64,000 bases of DNA, from positions 186,001-250,000 of the forward strand of contig NZ_JAMXMY010000006.1 of NCBI RefSeq assembly GCF_024055795.1, written 5' to 3'. The DNA is from Actinoallomurus purpureus (GTDB taxonomy: Bacteria > Actinomycetota > Actinomycetes > Streptosporangiales > Streptosporangiaceae). This document shows positions 17,055 through 26,209 of this stretch, one piece after another; positions within the stretch are counted from its first letter, which is position 1; each line of letters starts with the position of its first letter. The notes under the pieces were generated by a model, which worked only from the letters and a program-made list of their open reading frames with translations, ran no database searches and was not told the origin of the DNA. The position numbers and the translations under genes are program-made.

Positions 17055-17177
17055 GGACGGGCCGTGTACCTCCAGGACGGTGGCCGGGATGGCCTCGCTG
17101 GTGACCAGCACGCCTTCGAGCGTGGCCGAACCGTGCCGGTACGCGACGGGCCGGGTGATCACGGGTGGCGCGGTCAT
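17055..17177 (-). pseudogene. Truncated dienelactone-hydrolase-like gene start behind clpP
   Basis: The ATG at 17177 overlaps the clpP stop (ATGA). The first 40 residues, MTAPPVITRPVAYRHGSATL then EGVLVTSEAIPATVLEVHG, resemble the N-terminus of actinobacterial dienelactone hydrolase family proteins up to the first catalytic-fold strand and its HG. After that the frame runs to 16854 without any family similarity, and the nucleophile and catalytic His are absent. The gene is therefore a broken remnant that was once coupled to clpP. Confidence 0.6.
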
Positions 17178-17797
17178 CGGGTGAGCAGCTGGTCGGCGGA
17201 GCGCACCACGTGGTCGACGAAGCCGTACTCGCGGGCCTCCTCGGCGGTGAAGTAACGATCGCGGTCGGAGTCGGCCTCGATCCGCTCGACAGGCTGCCCG
17301 GTGTGGTGGGCGATGCGCTCGAGCATCAGGCGCTTGACCGCACGCATGTGCTCCGCCTGGATCCGGATGTCCGCCGCGACGCCCCGGATCCCGCCGGAGG
17401 GCTGGTGCATGAGGATGCTGGTGTGGGGGAGGGCGTACCGCTTGCCCGGTGCGCCCGCGCACAGCAGGAACTGCCCCATCGAGGCGGTGAAGCCCATCGA
17501 CAGGGTGGCCACGTCGTTCGGGATGAACTGCATGATGTCGTAGATCGCCATGCCGGCCGTCACCGAGCCGCCGGGCGAGTTGATGTACAGGTGGATGTCG
17601 CGCTGCCGGTCCTCGGCCGACAGCAGCAGCATCTCGGCGCAGATCCGGTTCGCGATCTCGTCGTCGACCTCCTGGCCGAGCACGATGATGCGCTCGCGCA
17701 GCAACCGCTGAAACACCTGCTCTCCCATCTGCGGCGCGGGAGGAGCCTCGGCGGTGCGGGCGGTCGGTTCGAGGAGTATCTGCGGGAAGACGGTCAT
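17174..17797 (-). CDS. clpP: ClpP-family serine protease (paralogue)
   Basis: The 207-residue protein is a full-length ClpP. The catalytic Ser is in GFTASMGQFLL, the His in LMHQPSGGIRG and the Asp in DSDRDRYFTAEEA. The N-terminus LGQEVDDEIANRICAEMLLL is standard. The replacement of the usual GQAAS by GFTAS and a lone position away from clpX or tig suggest an accessory paralogue, as actinomycetes carry several. A LysR gene is divergent with 89 bp between starts, and a broken hydrolase gene follows. It would form tetradecamers with other ClpP and need a Clp ATPase; partner unknown. Confidence 0.92.
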   Translation of the reverse strand: MTVFPQILLEPTARTAEAPPAPQMGEQVFQRLLRERIIVLGQEVDDEIANRICAEMLLLSAEDRQRDIHLYINSPGGSVTAGMAIYDIMQFIPNDVATLSMGFTASMGQFLLCAGAPGKRYALPHTSILMHQPSGGIRGVAADIRIQAEHMRAVKRLMLERIAHHTGQPVERIEADSDRDRYFTAEEAREYGFVDHVVRSADQLLTR

Positions 17798-17886
17798 GGC
17801 GTCAGGAAACCGGCAGCTCAGACGGCATGTCCAACAACTTCTCAGGCCGCTTTGACAGCCCGTGGTTGTTGATCGACTCTGTCCCC

Positions 17887-18855
17887 ATGGATCCCGACCT
17901 GCAGGGGATGCGGGCCTTCGTCGTCGTCGCCGAGGAGTTGCACTTCGGGCGGGCCGCCGACCGCCTCTTCCTCACCCAGCAGGGGCTGTCCAAGCGCATC
18001 CGCCGTCTGGAGAACGCCCTGGCAGTGCCGCTGTTCGAGCGCACGACGCGCCGGGTCGGGCTCACCGCGGCCGGTCGGCGGTTCCTGCCGCTCGCCCGGG
18101 AGGCCGTCGCCGCGTACGACACCGCCGTGGCCGCCGTCCGTGAGACGGACGCGCTGCTGCGCGTCGAGGTGTTCGCTGAGCGCTTCACGCCGTTGCGGAT
18201 CTTGCGGGAGGCGGTCGGGCGGACGCCGGGCCTGCGGGTGGAGCCCACGATGCGGCAGGGGCTGCCGGCCGCGCTGCCCGCAGTGTTGAGCGGCGAACTC
18301 GACGCGGCGTTCGGCCGCGTGCACGACCTCGGCCGGCCCTGGCCCGCGGAGCTCGACCACCGTCCCATGCACATCGAGCCCCTTCACGCCTTCGTCGACG
18401 AGGCGCATCCGCTCGCCGGCCGATCCGTCCTGCGGCTGCCCGACCTCCGGGAGGCGGGTATCGCGATGCCCGATCCCGGTGGTGCCGAGGAATGGCGCGG
18501 CTATCTCCTCCGGCTCCGCGACGAGCTCGGTGTTCCCGTGCGGTTCACCGAGCTCGCGATCGGGGTCCGCGACTACGGGGAGCAGATGCGGCGTGAGACA
18601 CGCGCCGTGATGCTCAGCGAGGCGGGCACCGACCTGCCCGACGACCCGCGCATGCGGCGGATCCCGCTGATCGAGCCGGTGCCACTGCACGTGTGGTCTG
18701 TCACCTGGCATCGCCGGAACCGCGATCCCCGGTTGCGCAGGCTGCTCGAGGCGCTGCCCGTCCCGTCCGTTCCCGATGCCGACGACGGCCGCTTCTGGCT
18801 GCCCGAATTCGACCGCTCGGCCCTTGCGGGAGGCGACGCCGTCCCGGCTCCCTGA
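17887..18855 (+). CDS. LysR-family transcriptional regulator
   Basis: The 322-residue product has the LysR winged helix ([20 protein letters not shown] then [20 protein letters not shown]) and an effector domain from about residue 90. I start at ATG 17887, where the family alignment begins; an earlier ATG at 17827 would add 20 residues. The inverted pair CAACAAC at 17832 and GTTGTTG at 17865 lies between it and clpP and may be its operator. LysR regulators usually control the divergent gene, here clpP and the now broken hydrolase. Effector unknown. Confidence 0.9.
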   Translation: MDPDLQGMRAFVVVAEELHFGRAADRLFLTQQGLSKRIRRLENALAVPLFERTTRRVGLTAAGRRFLPLAREAVAAYDTAVAAVRETDALLRVEVFAERFTPLRILREAVGRTPGLRVEPTMRQGLPAALPAVLSGELDAAFGRVHDLGRPWPAELDHRPMHIEPLHAFVDEAHPLAGRSVLRLPDLREAGIAMPDPGGAEEWRGYLLRLRDELGVPVRFTELAIGVRDYGEQMRRETRAVMLSEAGTDLPDDPRMRRIPLIEPVPLHVWSVTWHRRNRDPRLRRLLEALPVPSVPDADDGRFWLPEFDRSALAGGDAVPAP

Positions 18856-19039
18856 TCCGCTCGGTGGCGCTACGCGGTCGGCGGTGTGCGGGGGCGCCAG
18901 CGGTACCTGGCGCCCCTGGGCCGTCTCGTTCAGCCGCGTTCACTCAAGCGAGGAAATCGTCTCGCCTGATTAAACACCCCTGAGAGGACACCCTCGCCCC
19001 CCGCCCGATTCGCCGGAGACACGGGATACAGTTCCGGGC

Positions 19040-19705
19040 ATGCCTCAGCCAGTGCTCTTCGAGATGGACGACCCTGACGACGAATTCACCTCAGATGAAC
19101 GCGCCTTTGTCGCAGAACTGTCCGATCGGTTGGGCGCGCTTCTCGACAGTCCCGAATACGGGTCGGCCTTCCGAGATGAAGAGGGGGACGCGCTCGTTAC
19201 GGCCGTGAGCCTGACGGATCCGGAGGCTCGACTCAGCCTGGTCGACCTGGGCACGCACCTCGCGAACGGCAGGGTCCGCGGTGACCGGCTCCACAACCAG
19301 CTCTACTTTCTTCCCGAAAGCCCCTCCTCTTGGGCTCTGGACGAGACCGGCGACGTCGGCGAACTGGCGCGGCGTTCCGCGGAATGGTTCGCGAGGATGC
19401 TGCGACGCCCCATCGTCCTTTACGTCTGGCTGCACGAGAGGTATGCCTACGCTGCCCGCTATGCCTTCGCCGACAGGGATGAAACGCTCTGCCAGAGCTA
19501 CATCAAGCAGCTGGCACCCGTCGGGCAGACGGAACGCCTGATCGCGGACGGGCATGTCTGGGGGAAGGGATGGATTCAGACGATAGGACTGCCCGTTCCC
19601 AGCCTCTACCTGCACATCCGCGGTGATCTGGAACTCGCGTCCCTGCCCTCTGGTGTTTCGCAGGAGAGCAAGCGCGGCCCGCTCTCCGGCACCTGGTACC
19701 AATGA
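19040..19705 (+). CDS. Hypothetical protein, 221 aa
   Basis: An acidic soluble protein beginning MPQPVLFEMDDPDDEFTSDE, with no signal peptide, membrane helix or motif I recognise. Segments such as NQLYFLPESPSSWALDETGD, RRPIVLYVWLHERYAYAARY and ETLCQSYIKQLAPVG look like a single folded domain and are not low complexity. GC and codon use are a little lower than neighbours. It is isolated between the LysR gene and the convergent oxidoreductase operon. Nothing in the context gives a job. Coding status is well supported by composition and length. Confidence 0.72.
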   Translation: MPQPVLFEMDDPDDEFTSDERAFVAELSDRLGALLDSPEYGSAFRDEEGDALVTAVSLTDPEARLSLVDLGTHLANGRVRGDRLHNQLYFLPESPSSWALDETGDVGELARRSAEWFARMLRRPIVLYVWLHERYAYAARYAFADRDETLCQSYIKQLAPVGQTERLIADGHVWGKGWIQTIGLPVPSLYLHIRGDLELASLPSGVSQESKRGPLSGTWYQ

Positions 19706-19778
19706 CCAGAGCCCACTGGAGACGCCACCACCGACCCCGCCTCCGTCTGGCACATTGTCTCGGTCAGGGACCGACCGT

Positions 19779-21953
19779 TCACGTGAGGAGTTTTTCGAGG
19801 GTGATCGGCAGGTCGCGGACGCGTTTGCCGGTGGCGTTGTAGATGGCGTTGGCGACGGCGCCGGCGGCCCCGACGATCCCGAACTCGCCGATGCCGCGGG
19901 CGCCGAGCGGGCTGAGCAGCGTGTCCGGGTAGTCCAGGAAGTGCACGTCGATACGCGGAATGTCGGCGTTGACCGGCACGAGATACGACGCGAGGTCGGC
20001 GTTGGCGATCCGGCCGGTGGCCGGCTCCAGGCGGGTCTCCTCCAGCAGGGCGTGGCCGATGCCCATGACCACACCGCCGATGATCTGGTTGCGCGCGGTC
20101 TTCTCGTTGACGATCCGGCCGGCGTCGAGGACGGTCAGCCAGCGGGAGACGCGCGGTTCGCCGGTCCAGGCGTTCACCCGGACCTCGCAGAAGTGCGCGC
20201 CGAACGACCGGAACCCGTGCGTCTTGTCGCCGTTCTTCGCGGACGTGGCGGTCGCCTCGACGCCGGGGACGTCCAGCGAGGTCAGCAGCGAGCCGAACGG
20301 CACGGACAGGTCCCCGGCCTTGAGCCGACCGTCCTCGAAGCGGACGCTGTCGGCGGCCTTCCCATGGAACGGGGACCTCTCGTCCTGGACGGCGAGGGCG
20401 ATCATGGCGGTCTTCGCGGCCTCCGTCGCGAGCTGGACGGCCGGTCCGTTGGTCGAGGTCGAGCCGGAGCCTCCGGCGTTCGCGGCGACCGGGGAGGAGG
20501 AGTCGCCGAGGTCGGGCCGGATGCGCCCGACCGGGATGCCGAGGCTCTCGGCGGCGAGGATCGCCCACACGGTGGACTGCCCGGTGCCGAGGTCGGCCCC
20601 GGTGCCCGACACCACGGCGGTGCCGCCCGCCAGCAGCCGCACCTTGACCGACGCCTGGGCCCGCGACGCGCCGTACGTCGCGGTCGCCATGCCCAGCCCG
20701 ACGAGCCAGTCGCCGTCGGTGACCGCGCCGGGCGTCGGTCTCCGCCGCGACCAGCCGAATCGTTCCGCGCCGATCCGGTAGCACTCGTCGAGGTGCTTGC
20801 TCGACCACGGCAGGCCGCTGCTCGGCACGACGGGGGAGTCGTTCTTCCGGCGCAGTTCCAGGGGGTCCATGCCGAGCTTGACGGCGAGCTCGTCGACCGC
20901 GCTCTCCAGCGCGAAGGAGCCGTTCGCCTCCTGCGGCGCCCGCATGATCGTGGTGACGGGTACGTCCAGCGTGACGATCTTCCGGCTGACGCGGATGTTG
21001 GGCGAGGCGTACATCGACAGGCACAGGTTGGCGACCGGCTCGTAGAAGCCGTTCGACGCCGACTTGCTGGAGACGCCGTCGTTCTTGATCGCCTTGAGCG
21101 TGCCGTCCCTGGCCGCGCCGAGCGACACGGTCTGCTGCGAGGCCGGCCGGTGCCCGACGACCGTGAACGTCTGCTCCCGCGTGAGGGCGGTCTTCACCGG
21201 GCGGCCCAGCGCCCGGGCCGCGGCGGCGGTCAGTGGGGTGTGTGCCCAGATGCCCCACTTGTTGCCGAAGCCACCGCCGACGTACGGGTTGCGGACATGG
21301 ATCTTGGACGTGTCGATGCCCAGCGCCTCCGCGATCCGGGCGACCACCAGCATGACGCCCTGGGTCGCCGTGTAGAGCGTCAGGTGGTCGCCGTCCCAGG
21401 CCGCGACGGTCGGGTGGGGCTCCATGGCGTTGTGGTTCTGCATCGAGGCGGTGTAAGTCGCCGAGACCGTGATCTCGCTCGCGTTCAGGGCGTCGTCGAT
21501 GGAGCCGACGCCCGGCGCGAGGACCTCCGAGATCGGCGACCCGCTCGGCGGGTCGGTCGCCGAGGCCAGGCCGTCGTGGAAGGACGCGGCGGCGGGGCGC
21601 GCGTCGTACCGGACCTGGATCAGCGACGCCGCGTCGCGGGCCTGCTCGAACGTCTCGGCCACGACCAAGCCGATCGCCTGGCCGAAGTAGCGGACGTTCT
21701 TGTCCTGCAGTGGCGGGGTCAGCTCGTCGTTCTGCTCCTTGGTGTAGCGGTACAGCTTCAGCGGGTCGAACGGGGTGTACACCGCGAGCACACCCGGCGC
21801 CTTCGACGCCGCGGCGGTGTCCATGCTCACGATCGTGCCGCGCGCGACCGTGCTGGTGACGAGGTACCCATAGGCCAGGCGGTCGAGGCGGTTGTCGGCG
21901 GCGTACGTCGCGGCGCCGGTGACCTTGAGCCGCCCGTCGACGCGATCCGTCAT
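19779..21953 (-). CDS. Molybdopterin-binding subunit of a PaoC/xanthine-dehydrogenase-family oxidoreductase
   Basis: The 724-residue protein is the large subunit of the xanthine oxidase family. Visible motifs are QNHNAMEPHPTVAAW, NPYVGGGFGNKWG, a MRAPQEANGSFALESAVDEL segment and GARGIGEFGIVGAAGAVANA near the C-terminus, where the Glu is the catalytic base. The split three-subunit layout and Tat-type small subunit point to the periplasmic PaoABC (YagTSR) type, which oxidises aldehydes. The start ATG at 21953 overlaps the FAD-subunit stop. It is the last gene of the apparent four-gene run. Substrate is inferred from architecture. Confidence 0.92.
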   Translation of the reverse strand: MTDRVDGRLKVTGAATYAADNRLDRLAYGYLVTSTVARGTIVSMDTAAASKAPGVLAVYTPFDPLKLYRYTKEQNDELTPPLQDKNVRYFGQAIGLVVAETFEQARDAASLIQVRYDARPAAASFHDGLASATDPPSGSPISEVLAPGVGSIDDALNASEITVSATYTASMQNHNAMEPHPTVAAWDGDHLTLYTATQGVMLVVARIAEALGIDTSKIHVRNPYVGGGFGNKWGIWAHTPLTAAAARALGRPVKTALTREQTFTVVGHRPASQQTVSLGAARDGTLKAIKNDGVSSKSASNGFYEPVANLCLSMYASPNIRVSRKIVTLDVPVTTIMRAPQEANGSFALESAVDELAVKLGMDPLELRRKNDSPVVPSSGLPWSSKHLDECYRIGAERFGWSRRRPTPGAVTDGDWLVGLGMATATYGASRAQASVKVRLLAGGTAVVSGTGADLGTGQSTVWAILAAESLGIPVGRIRPDLGDSSSPVAANAGGSGSTSTNGPAVQLATEAAKTAMIALAVQDERSPFHGKAADSVRFEDGRLKAGDLSVPFGSLLTSLDVPGVEATATSAKNGDKTHGFRSFGAHFCEVRVNAWTGEPRVSRWLTVLDAGRIVNEKTARNQIIGGVVMGIGHALLEETRLEPATGRIANADLASYLVPVNADIPRIDVHFLDYPDTLLSPLGARGIGEFGIVGAAGAVANAIYNATGKRVRDLPITLEKLLT

Positions 21954-22918
21954 GACCCGCCCTCCAGGCTCATGAGGGCGCGGACGATCGTGCGCTTCAG
22001 CAGGGTCACCTTGAACGCGTTCTCCGTCAGCGGCCGCGCGCCGTCGGCGGCCGACGCGGCGGCCTCCTCGAAGGAGGCGCGTGTCGGCGGCCGGCCGCGC
22101 AGCGCGGCCTCGACGGCGGGCAGCCGCCACGGCACGGTGCCGACGCCGCCCGCCGCGACCCGCGCCTCATGGATCACGCCGCCGCGCATGTCGAGCGCCA
22201 CGGCGGCCGAGGCGAGCGCGAATTCGTACGAGCTCCGGTCCCGTACCTTGACGTAGGTGGAGTGGCGTGCCCAGGGGCGGCGGGGCACGACCACCTCGGT
22301 GATCAGCTCGCCCGGCCGCAGGTCGTTCTCCACCTGCGGGGTGTCACCGGGCAGCCGGTAGAACGCGGCGAGCCGGACCAGGCGCTCGCCGGCGTGGCTC
22401 ACCAGGCGGACCGAGGCGTCGAGCGCGACGAGCGCCACGGCCAGGTCGCTCGGATGCGTGGCGACGCACGCGTCGCTGGTGCCGAGGACGGCGTGCGTAC
22501 GGTTGTCACCGGTCCGCGCCGGGCAGCCGCTGCCGGGCTGCCGCCGGTTACAGGGCGTGTGGACGTCACGGAAGTACCCGCAACGGGTGCGCTGCAGCAG
22601 GTTGCCGCCGATGCTCGCCATGGTGCGCAGCTGCGGCGACGCGCTCTGCGCCAGGGCCTCCGCGATGACCGGGTGCACCGCGGGGTGCCGGGCGACGTCG
22701 CTCATCCGCTCCAGCGCGCCGATGCGTAGGCCGTCGCGGGTCGACCGGATCCCGCGCAGCGGCAGGCGGTTGATGTCGACGACGCGATCCGGGGTCAGCA
22801 CGTCGAGCTTCATCAGGTCGACCAGCGTCGTGCCGCCGGCGAGGAACGCCGAGTCAGGCGCCGCCAGCCGCAGCGCCTCCGGGAGCGTACGGGCGGCGGC
22901 GAAGCCGAACGCGTGCAT
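21950..22918 (-). CDS. FAD-binding subunit with extra FeS motif (PaoB type)
   Basis: The 322-residue protein is the FAD subunit (CO dehydrogenase flavoprotein family): FLAGGTTLVDLMKLDVLTPD near the N-terminus for FAD and ASIGGNLLQRTRCGYFRD. It also has CGYFRDVHTPCNRRQPGSGC, the Cys-rich insertion that in PaoB binds an additional [4Fe-4S] cluster, so the complex is of the PaoABC kind. It overlaps both neighbours by a few bases, so translation is coupled. Start ATG 22918 begins MHAFGFAAARTLPEALRL, as in the family. Confidence 0.91.
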   Translation of the reverse strand: MHAFGFAAARTLPEALRLAAPDSAFLAGGTTLVDLMKLDVLTPDRVVDINRLPLRGIRSTRDGLRIGALERMSDVARHPAVHPVIAEALAQSASPQLRTMASIGGNLLQRTRCGYFRDVHTPCNRRQPGSGCPARTGDNRTHAVLGTSDACVATHPSDLAVALVALDASVRLVSHAGERLVRLAAFYRLPGDTPQVENDLRPGELITEVVVPRRPWARHSTYVKVRDRSSYEFALASAAVALDMRGGVIHEARVAAGGVGTVPWRLPAVEAALRGRPPTRASFEEAAASAADGARPLTENAFKVTLLKRTIVRALMSLEGGS

Positions 22919-23511
22919 CAGTCCGCCCTCCGTGCCGTCTTGATCGCCTCGACGATGCCGGGGTAGGCGCCGCAGCGGCAGATGTTGCCGGACATCGCCT
23001 CCCGGATCTCCTCGTCGGTCCATGCGTGCCCCTCCTTCAGGAGGGCGGCGGCCGACATGATCTGGCCGGACGTGCAGAACCCGCACTGGAACCCGTCGCA
23101 CTCGACGAACGCGCGCTGCACCGGGTGCAGATCGTCGCCGTCGGCGAGACCCTCGATCGTGGTGACCTTCCGGCCGTCGGCCGTCGCGGCCAGGGTGAGG
23201 CAGGACAGGACGCGCCGGCCGTCGACGTGCACCGTGCACGCCCCGCACTGCCCCCGGTCGCATCCCTTCTTGGTGCCGGTCAGGCCGAGCCGTTCGCGCA
23301 GCGCGTCCAGGAGCGTCACACGGGGATCGACGTGGAGCTTCTCGGCCGTGCCGTTCACCGTGATCGCCACGTCGACGGCACCGTCGTCGTCCGCCGCCCG
23401 TGCGGCCGGGGCCGGAGCCGTGGTCAGCACGACCCCGGCCGACGCCGCCGCCGTCGTGCCGAAGAACCGACGTCGTGACAGGCCGCCACCGCGGGGCGTT
23501 TCGCCGCCCAT
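22918..23511 (-). CDS. Tat-exported [2Fe-2S] subunit (PaoA type)
   Basis: The 197-residue protein has a Tat signal (LSRRRFFGTTAAASAG, cleaved after about ARA) followed by the two [2Fe-2S] domains: GCDRGQCGACTVHVDG plus a later Cys in RVLSC, and CDGFQCGFCTSGQ with NICRCGAYPG. Only this subunit carries a signal, so it would carry the folded FAD and molybdopterin subunits across the membrane, as YagT does. I use ATG 23511; the frame runs 39 nt further up into the alpha-galactosidase stop region. Its start lies one base after the alpha-galactosidase stop. Confidence 0.92.
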   Translation of the reverse strand: MGGETPRGGGLSRRRFFGTTAAASAGVVLTTAPAPAARAADDDGAVDVAITVNGTAEKLHVDPRVTLLDALRERLGLTGTKKGCDRGQCGACTVHVDGRRVLSCLTLAATADGRKVTTIEGLADGDDLHPVQRAFVECDGFQCGFCTSGQIMSAAALLKEGHAWTDEEIREAMSGNICRCGAYPGIVEAIKTARRAD

Positions 23512-23512
23512 G

Positions 23513-25546
23513 TCAGCTCCCGCAGGTGAGCACGGGGATCGCCCAGTCACCGCGGTCGTAGCTGTTGGTGTCGCCGCCGATCGTGGTGACGATCTTCAGG
23601 TACGACGCGCCGGTCAGCCCGCCGGACAGGTGCACGGCGCCGTCCTGCCAGGTCCGGAGCCCGCTGTCGGCGACCTTCGTGCCGTCGGCCCAGATCTCGA
23701 ACGTCACGGTGCTCTGGCCCGCGACCGTCCGGGGGTCGCGCTCGTCGTCCACGCCGACGTCGGCGGTGAGGGAACCGCACCGGCCGTTCAGGAAGTACAC
23801 GATCTCGGCCGGCGCGTGGGTGCCCAGCCCCTTGGCGTAGACCGTGCCGTTGATCGTGAGCGGCTTGCCGTCACCGGGTTTCGCGCCGCCGTTGGACATG
23901 TCGTGCTCGACCGGTCCGTAGCCGTTGTGCGCCGTGGCCCAGTCGTCGGTTCCCAGGTCGGTCGTCCCGCCGGGCACCGGCTTTGGCACGATCAGGTCCT
24001 CGGTGGCCGACAGCCGCGCCCCCGGCAGACCGTACGACAGGCGCGCGGTGAGCGACCGGGCGCCCGGCGACTCCGGCGCCGGCGGCGTGACGCGCCACCG
24101 GCTCTTCATCGTCGCGCCGGTCGGCAGCAGGGTCGCGCGGGTACGGCCGACCGGTTCGGCCCTCCACCCGGCGGGGAGGTCGAGGGACGGCCGGGCGTTG
24201 ATCACCGGTGCGCGGCCCAGGTTGGTCGTCGTGACGTCGGCGGTGAACGTGCGCCCGGCCGGGGTGATCGTCCCCGGGATGCCGGTGATCTCCGGCGGCA
24301 GGTCCAGCCCGAACGCGGCGGCGGGCGGCTGGAAGGCCCAGCCCCGGGAGTCGCCGCGGACGCGGTACATCACGGTGCCGTGTGGCGGCACGACCCCGGA
24401 GATCGAACCGGCGGTCTCGGCGTCCTTGTGGGCCCACAGGTCGCGCAGGACGTACGCGGGCCGCTTCGGCAGGCCCAGCGCGCTCGCCGTGGTGCCGAAC
24501 GAGGCGCTGCTGTCGGTCTCGTTGAACAGGGTGACGGCGACGTCGCCGCCCCGCAGCGGCTTGGTGAGGACCCAGTGCCCGCCGTCGCTCGACAGGACCG
24601 TGCCCTGCGCACCGAGCGGGTCCTGGTCGACGGCGATGACGTCCTTGTTCTCCAGGATGCTCAGCGTCTCCGGCGTCGCCTTGCGCAGGTCGGTGCCGAT
24701 GAGCAGCGGCGCCGCCATGATCGACCAGAGGCTGAAGTGCGAGCGGTACTCCCGGGCGGTCATCCCACCGTTGCCGACCTCCAGCATGTCCGGGTCGTTC
24801 CAGTGCCCCGGACCGGCGTACGGCGCGAGCGGCGCGTTCTGCTTGAAGATGTTGAGGAGGGAGCTCCAGCTGTCACTGATGTCCCCGGTCGTGCGCCACA
24901 GGTGGCCGACGTCCTTGCCCCACTCCCAGGGCTTGTTCTGGCCCCACTCACAGAGACTGAACACGATCGGCCGGCCGGTCTTCTCCAGCGCGTCGCGCAT
25001 CTTCGTGTAGCGCTCCAGCGCGGGCCGGTCCTGGTTGTTGCAGTTGTCGTACTTCAGGTAGTCCACGCCCCAGTCGGCGAACGTCCGGGCGTCGACGTCC
25101 TCGTGGTCCAGGGCGCCCGGCATGGTCTTGGCGCACGTCTGCGTCCCTGCGCTGGTGTAGATCCCGAGCTTGAGGCCCTTGGCGTGGACGTGGTCGGCGA
25201 CCCACTTGATCCCGTGCGGGAAGGTCTGCCGGTTCGGCACGAGGCGGCCGGTCCGCGGGTCGCGGTCGGGGGCGGCCCAGCAGTCGTCGATGTTGACGTA
25301 GGTGTACCCGGCGTCCTTGAGTCCGGAGCTCACGAAGTAGTCGGCGGTCTCGGTGATCAGTTTCTCGTCGACGTTGCAGCCGAAGGCGTTCCAGTCGTTG
25401 AAGCCCATCGGTGGTGTCCTGGCCAGCCCGTCGTCCAGGGCGTGGGCGGGCGGTGCCGTGGTCAGGGACTCGGTGATCGCCAGGGCGGTGGATCCGGTGA
25501 GCAGAGAGAGCCCGAGAAGGGCTGCGGACAGGCGGCGGCGGGGCAT
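23513..25546 (-). CDS. Secreted GH27 alpha-galactosidase with NEW3 and NPCBM domains
   Basis: The 677-residue protein has a signal peptide (about 1-35, ending AHA), a GH27 barrel (about 40-430), a NEW3 beta domain and a C-terminal NPCBM carbohydrate-binding domain (NGTVYAKGLGTHAPAEIVYF). The nucleophile Asp is in YLKYDNC and the acid/base Asp in WRTTGDISDSW. It removes terminal alpha-galactose from oligosaccharides or plant polymers outside the cell. Start ATG 25546 has AGGAG 9 nt upstream, and a good promoter lies 50 nt further up. It is immediately followed by the PaoABC-type genes, an unexpected partner. Confidence 0.93.
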   Translation of the reverse strand: MPRRRLSAALLGLSLLTGSTALAITESLTTAPPAHALDDGLARTPPMGFNDWNAFGCNVDEKLITETADYFVSSGLKDAGYTYVNIDDCWAAPDRDPRTGRLVPNRQTFPHGIKWVADHVHAKGLKLGIYTSAGTQTCAKTMPGALDHEDVDARTFADWGVDYLKYDNCNNQDRPALERYTKMRDALEKTGRPIVFSLCEWGQNKPWEWGKDVGHLWRTTGDISDSWSSLLNIFKQNAPLAPYAGPGHWNDPDMLEVGNGGMTAREYRSHFSLWSIMAAPLLIGTDLRKATPETLSILENKDVIAVDQDPLGAQGTVLSSDGGHWVLTKPLRGGDVAVTLFNETDSSASFGTTASALGLPKRPAYVLRDLWAHKDAETAGSISGVVPPHGTVMYRVRGDSRGWAFQPPAAAFGLDLPPEITGIPGTITPAGRTFTADVTTTNLGRAPVINARPSLDLPAGWRAEPVGRTRATLLPTGATMKSRWRVTPPAPESPGARSLTARLSYGLPGARLSATEDLIVPKPVPGGTTDLGTDDWATAHNGYGPVEHDMSNGGAKPGDGKPLTINGTVYAKGLGTHAPAEIVYFLNGRCGSLTADVGVDDERDPRTVAGQSTVTFEIWADGTKVADSGLRTWQDGAVHLSGGLTGASYLKIVTTIGGDTNSYDRGDWAIPVLTCGS

Positions 25547-25594
25547 TGGGGGAGACTCCTTCGCCGTGGGCCGGAAGGTCCGGAGGCTGGCAGA

Positions 25595-25632
25595 AACATA
25601 GGATCTATCCACGGAGTTGGTCAAGGATCCTT
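25595..25632 (-). promoter_or_regulatory. Promoter and palindromic operator of the alpha-galactosidase operon
   Basis: On the minus strand TTGACC (25624-25619) and TATGTT (25600-25595) are separated by 18 nt, a good sigma-70-type promoter. The 10-bp palindrome AAGGATCCTT at 25623-25632 touches the -35 box and is a likely repressor site. No cognate regulator is adjacent. Confidence 0.65.
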
Positions 25633-25891
25633 ACTGACCGCCATCGGCCTCGACCTCGGCGTTTTCCCTGTATGTGAACGAGTTTCGGTTATCGCCTGGG
25701 CTGGAGTCCGAATATGTCATCCGAGCTCTCAAGGTACTTTTGGCCGTCTTTGGCATCGTCGACCGATGTCTTTGCCGTTCGCCGGATCGGAGGCACGTCC
25801 GAGGGGGGAGGTGATTCCACGGTGGCCCGCACGACACCCCCGTTCCCCCGCCGTTCGCGGTCCTGGTGACCGCCGAGGGAAGGAGGCGACC

Positions 25892-26083
25892 ATGCGCAAG
25901 GTCGCAGACTGCCGTGAGATGCCGAGCGAGTCCGGCTGCACCCTCACCATCAGCGGGGAAGAGGACGAGGTCGTCCGCGCCGCCGTGCAGCACGCGATCT
26001 CCGTGCACGGCCACGCCGACAGCCCGGAACTCCGTGATCAGATCCGGAACATGCTCAAGGACGAGGCGGCGGTGCCCCACTGA
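25892..26083 (+). CDS. DUF1059 small protein
   Basis: The 63-residue protein begins MRKVADCREMPSESGCTLTI and continues SGEEDEVVRAAVQHAISVHG, matching DUF1059. A strong Shine-Dalgarno (GGAAGGAGG) precedes the ATG by 7 nt. The family is small, soluble, has two conserved Cys near the N-terminus and no assigned function. It is a single gene between the alpha-galactosidase operon and the alkylation-repair genes. Confidence 0.9.
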   Translation: MRKVADCREMPSESGCTLTISGEEDEVVRAAVQHAISVHGHADSPELRDQIRNMLKDEAAVPH

Positions 26084-26209
26084 GGGAGCTTTCGGCGGGG
26101 AGTCGCACGTGCCCGGTCGTGGCCCGGCCGGTAATCGGCTGGTTCGTGGGGACGTCGACGTCCGATGGTGGCTGGCGGGACCGGTCCGGCCGCCGCCAGA
26201 GTGGGTGTC

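Noticed and set aside
22982-25800. Long plus-strand open frame across the alpha-galactosidase and PaoA genes
   Set aside because: Only its last 63 codons (DUF1059, from 25892) are a real gene. The rest is antisense to clear enzymes and low in complexity.
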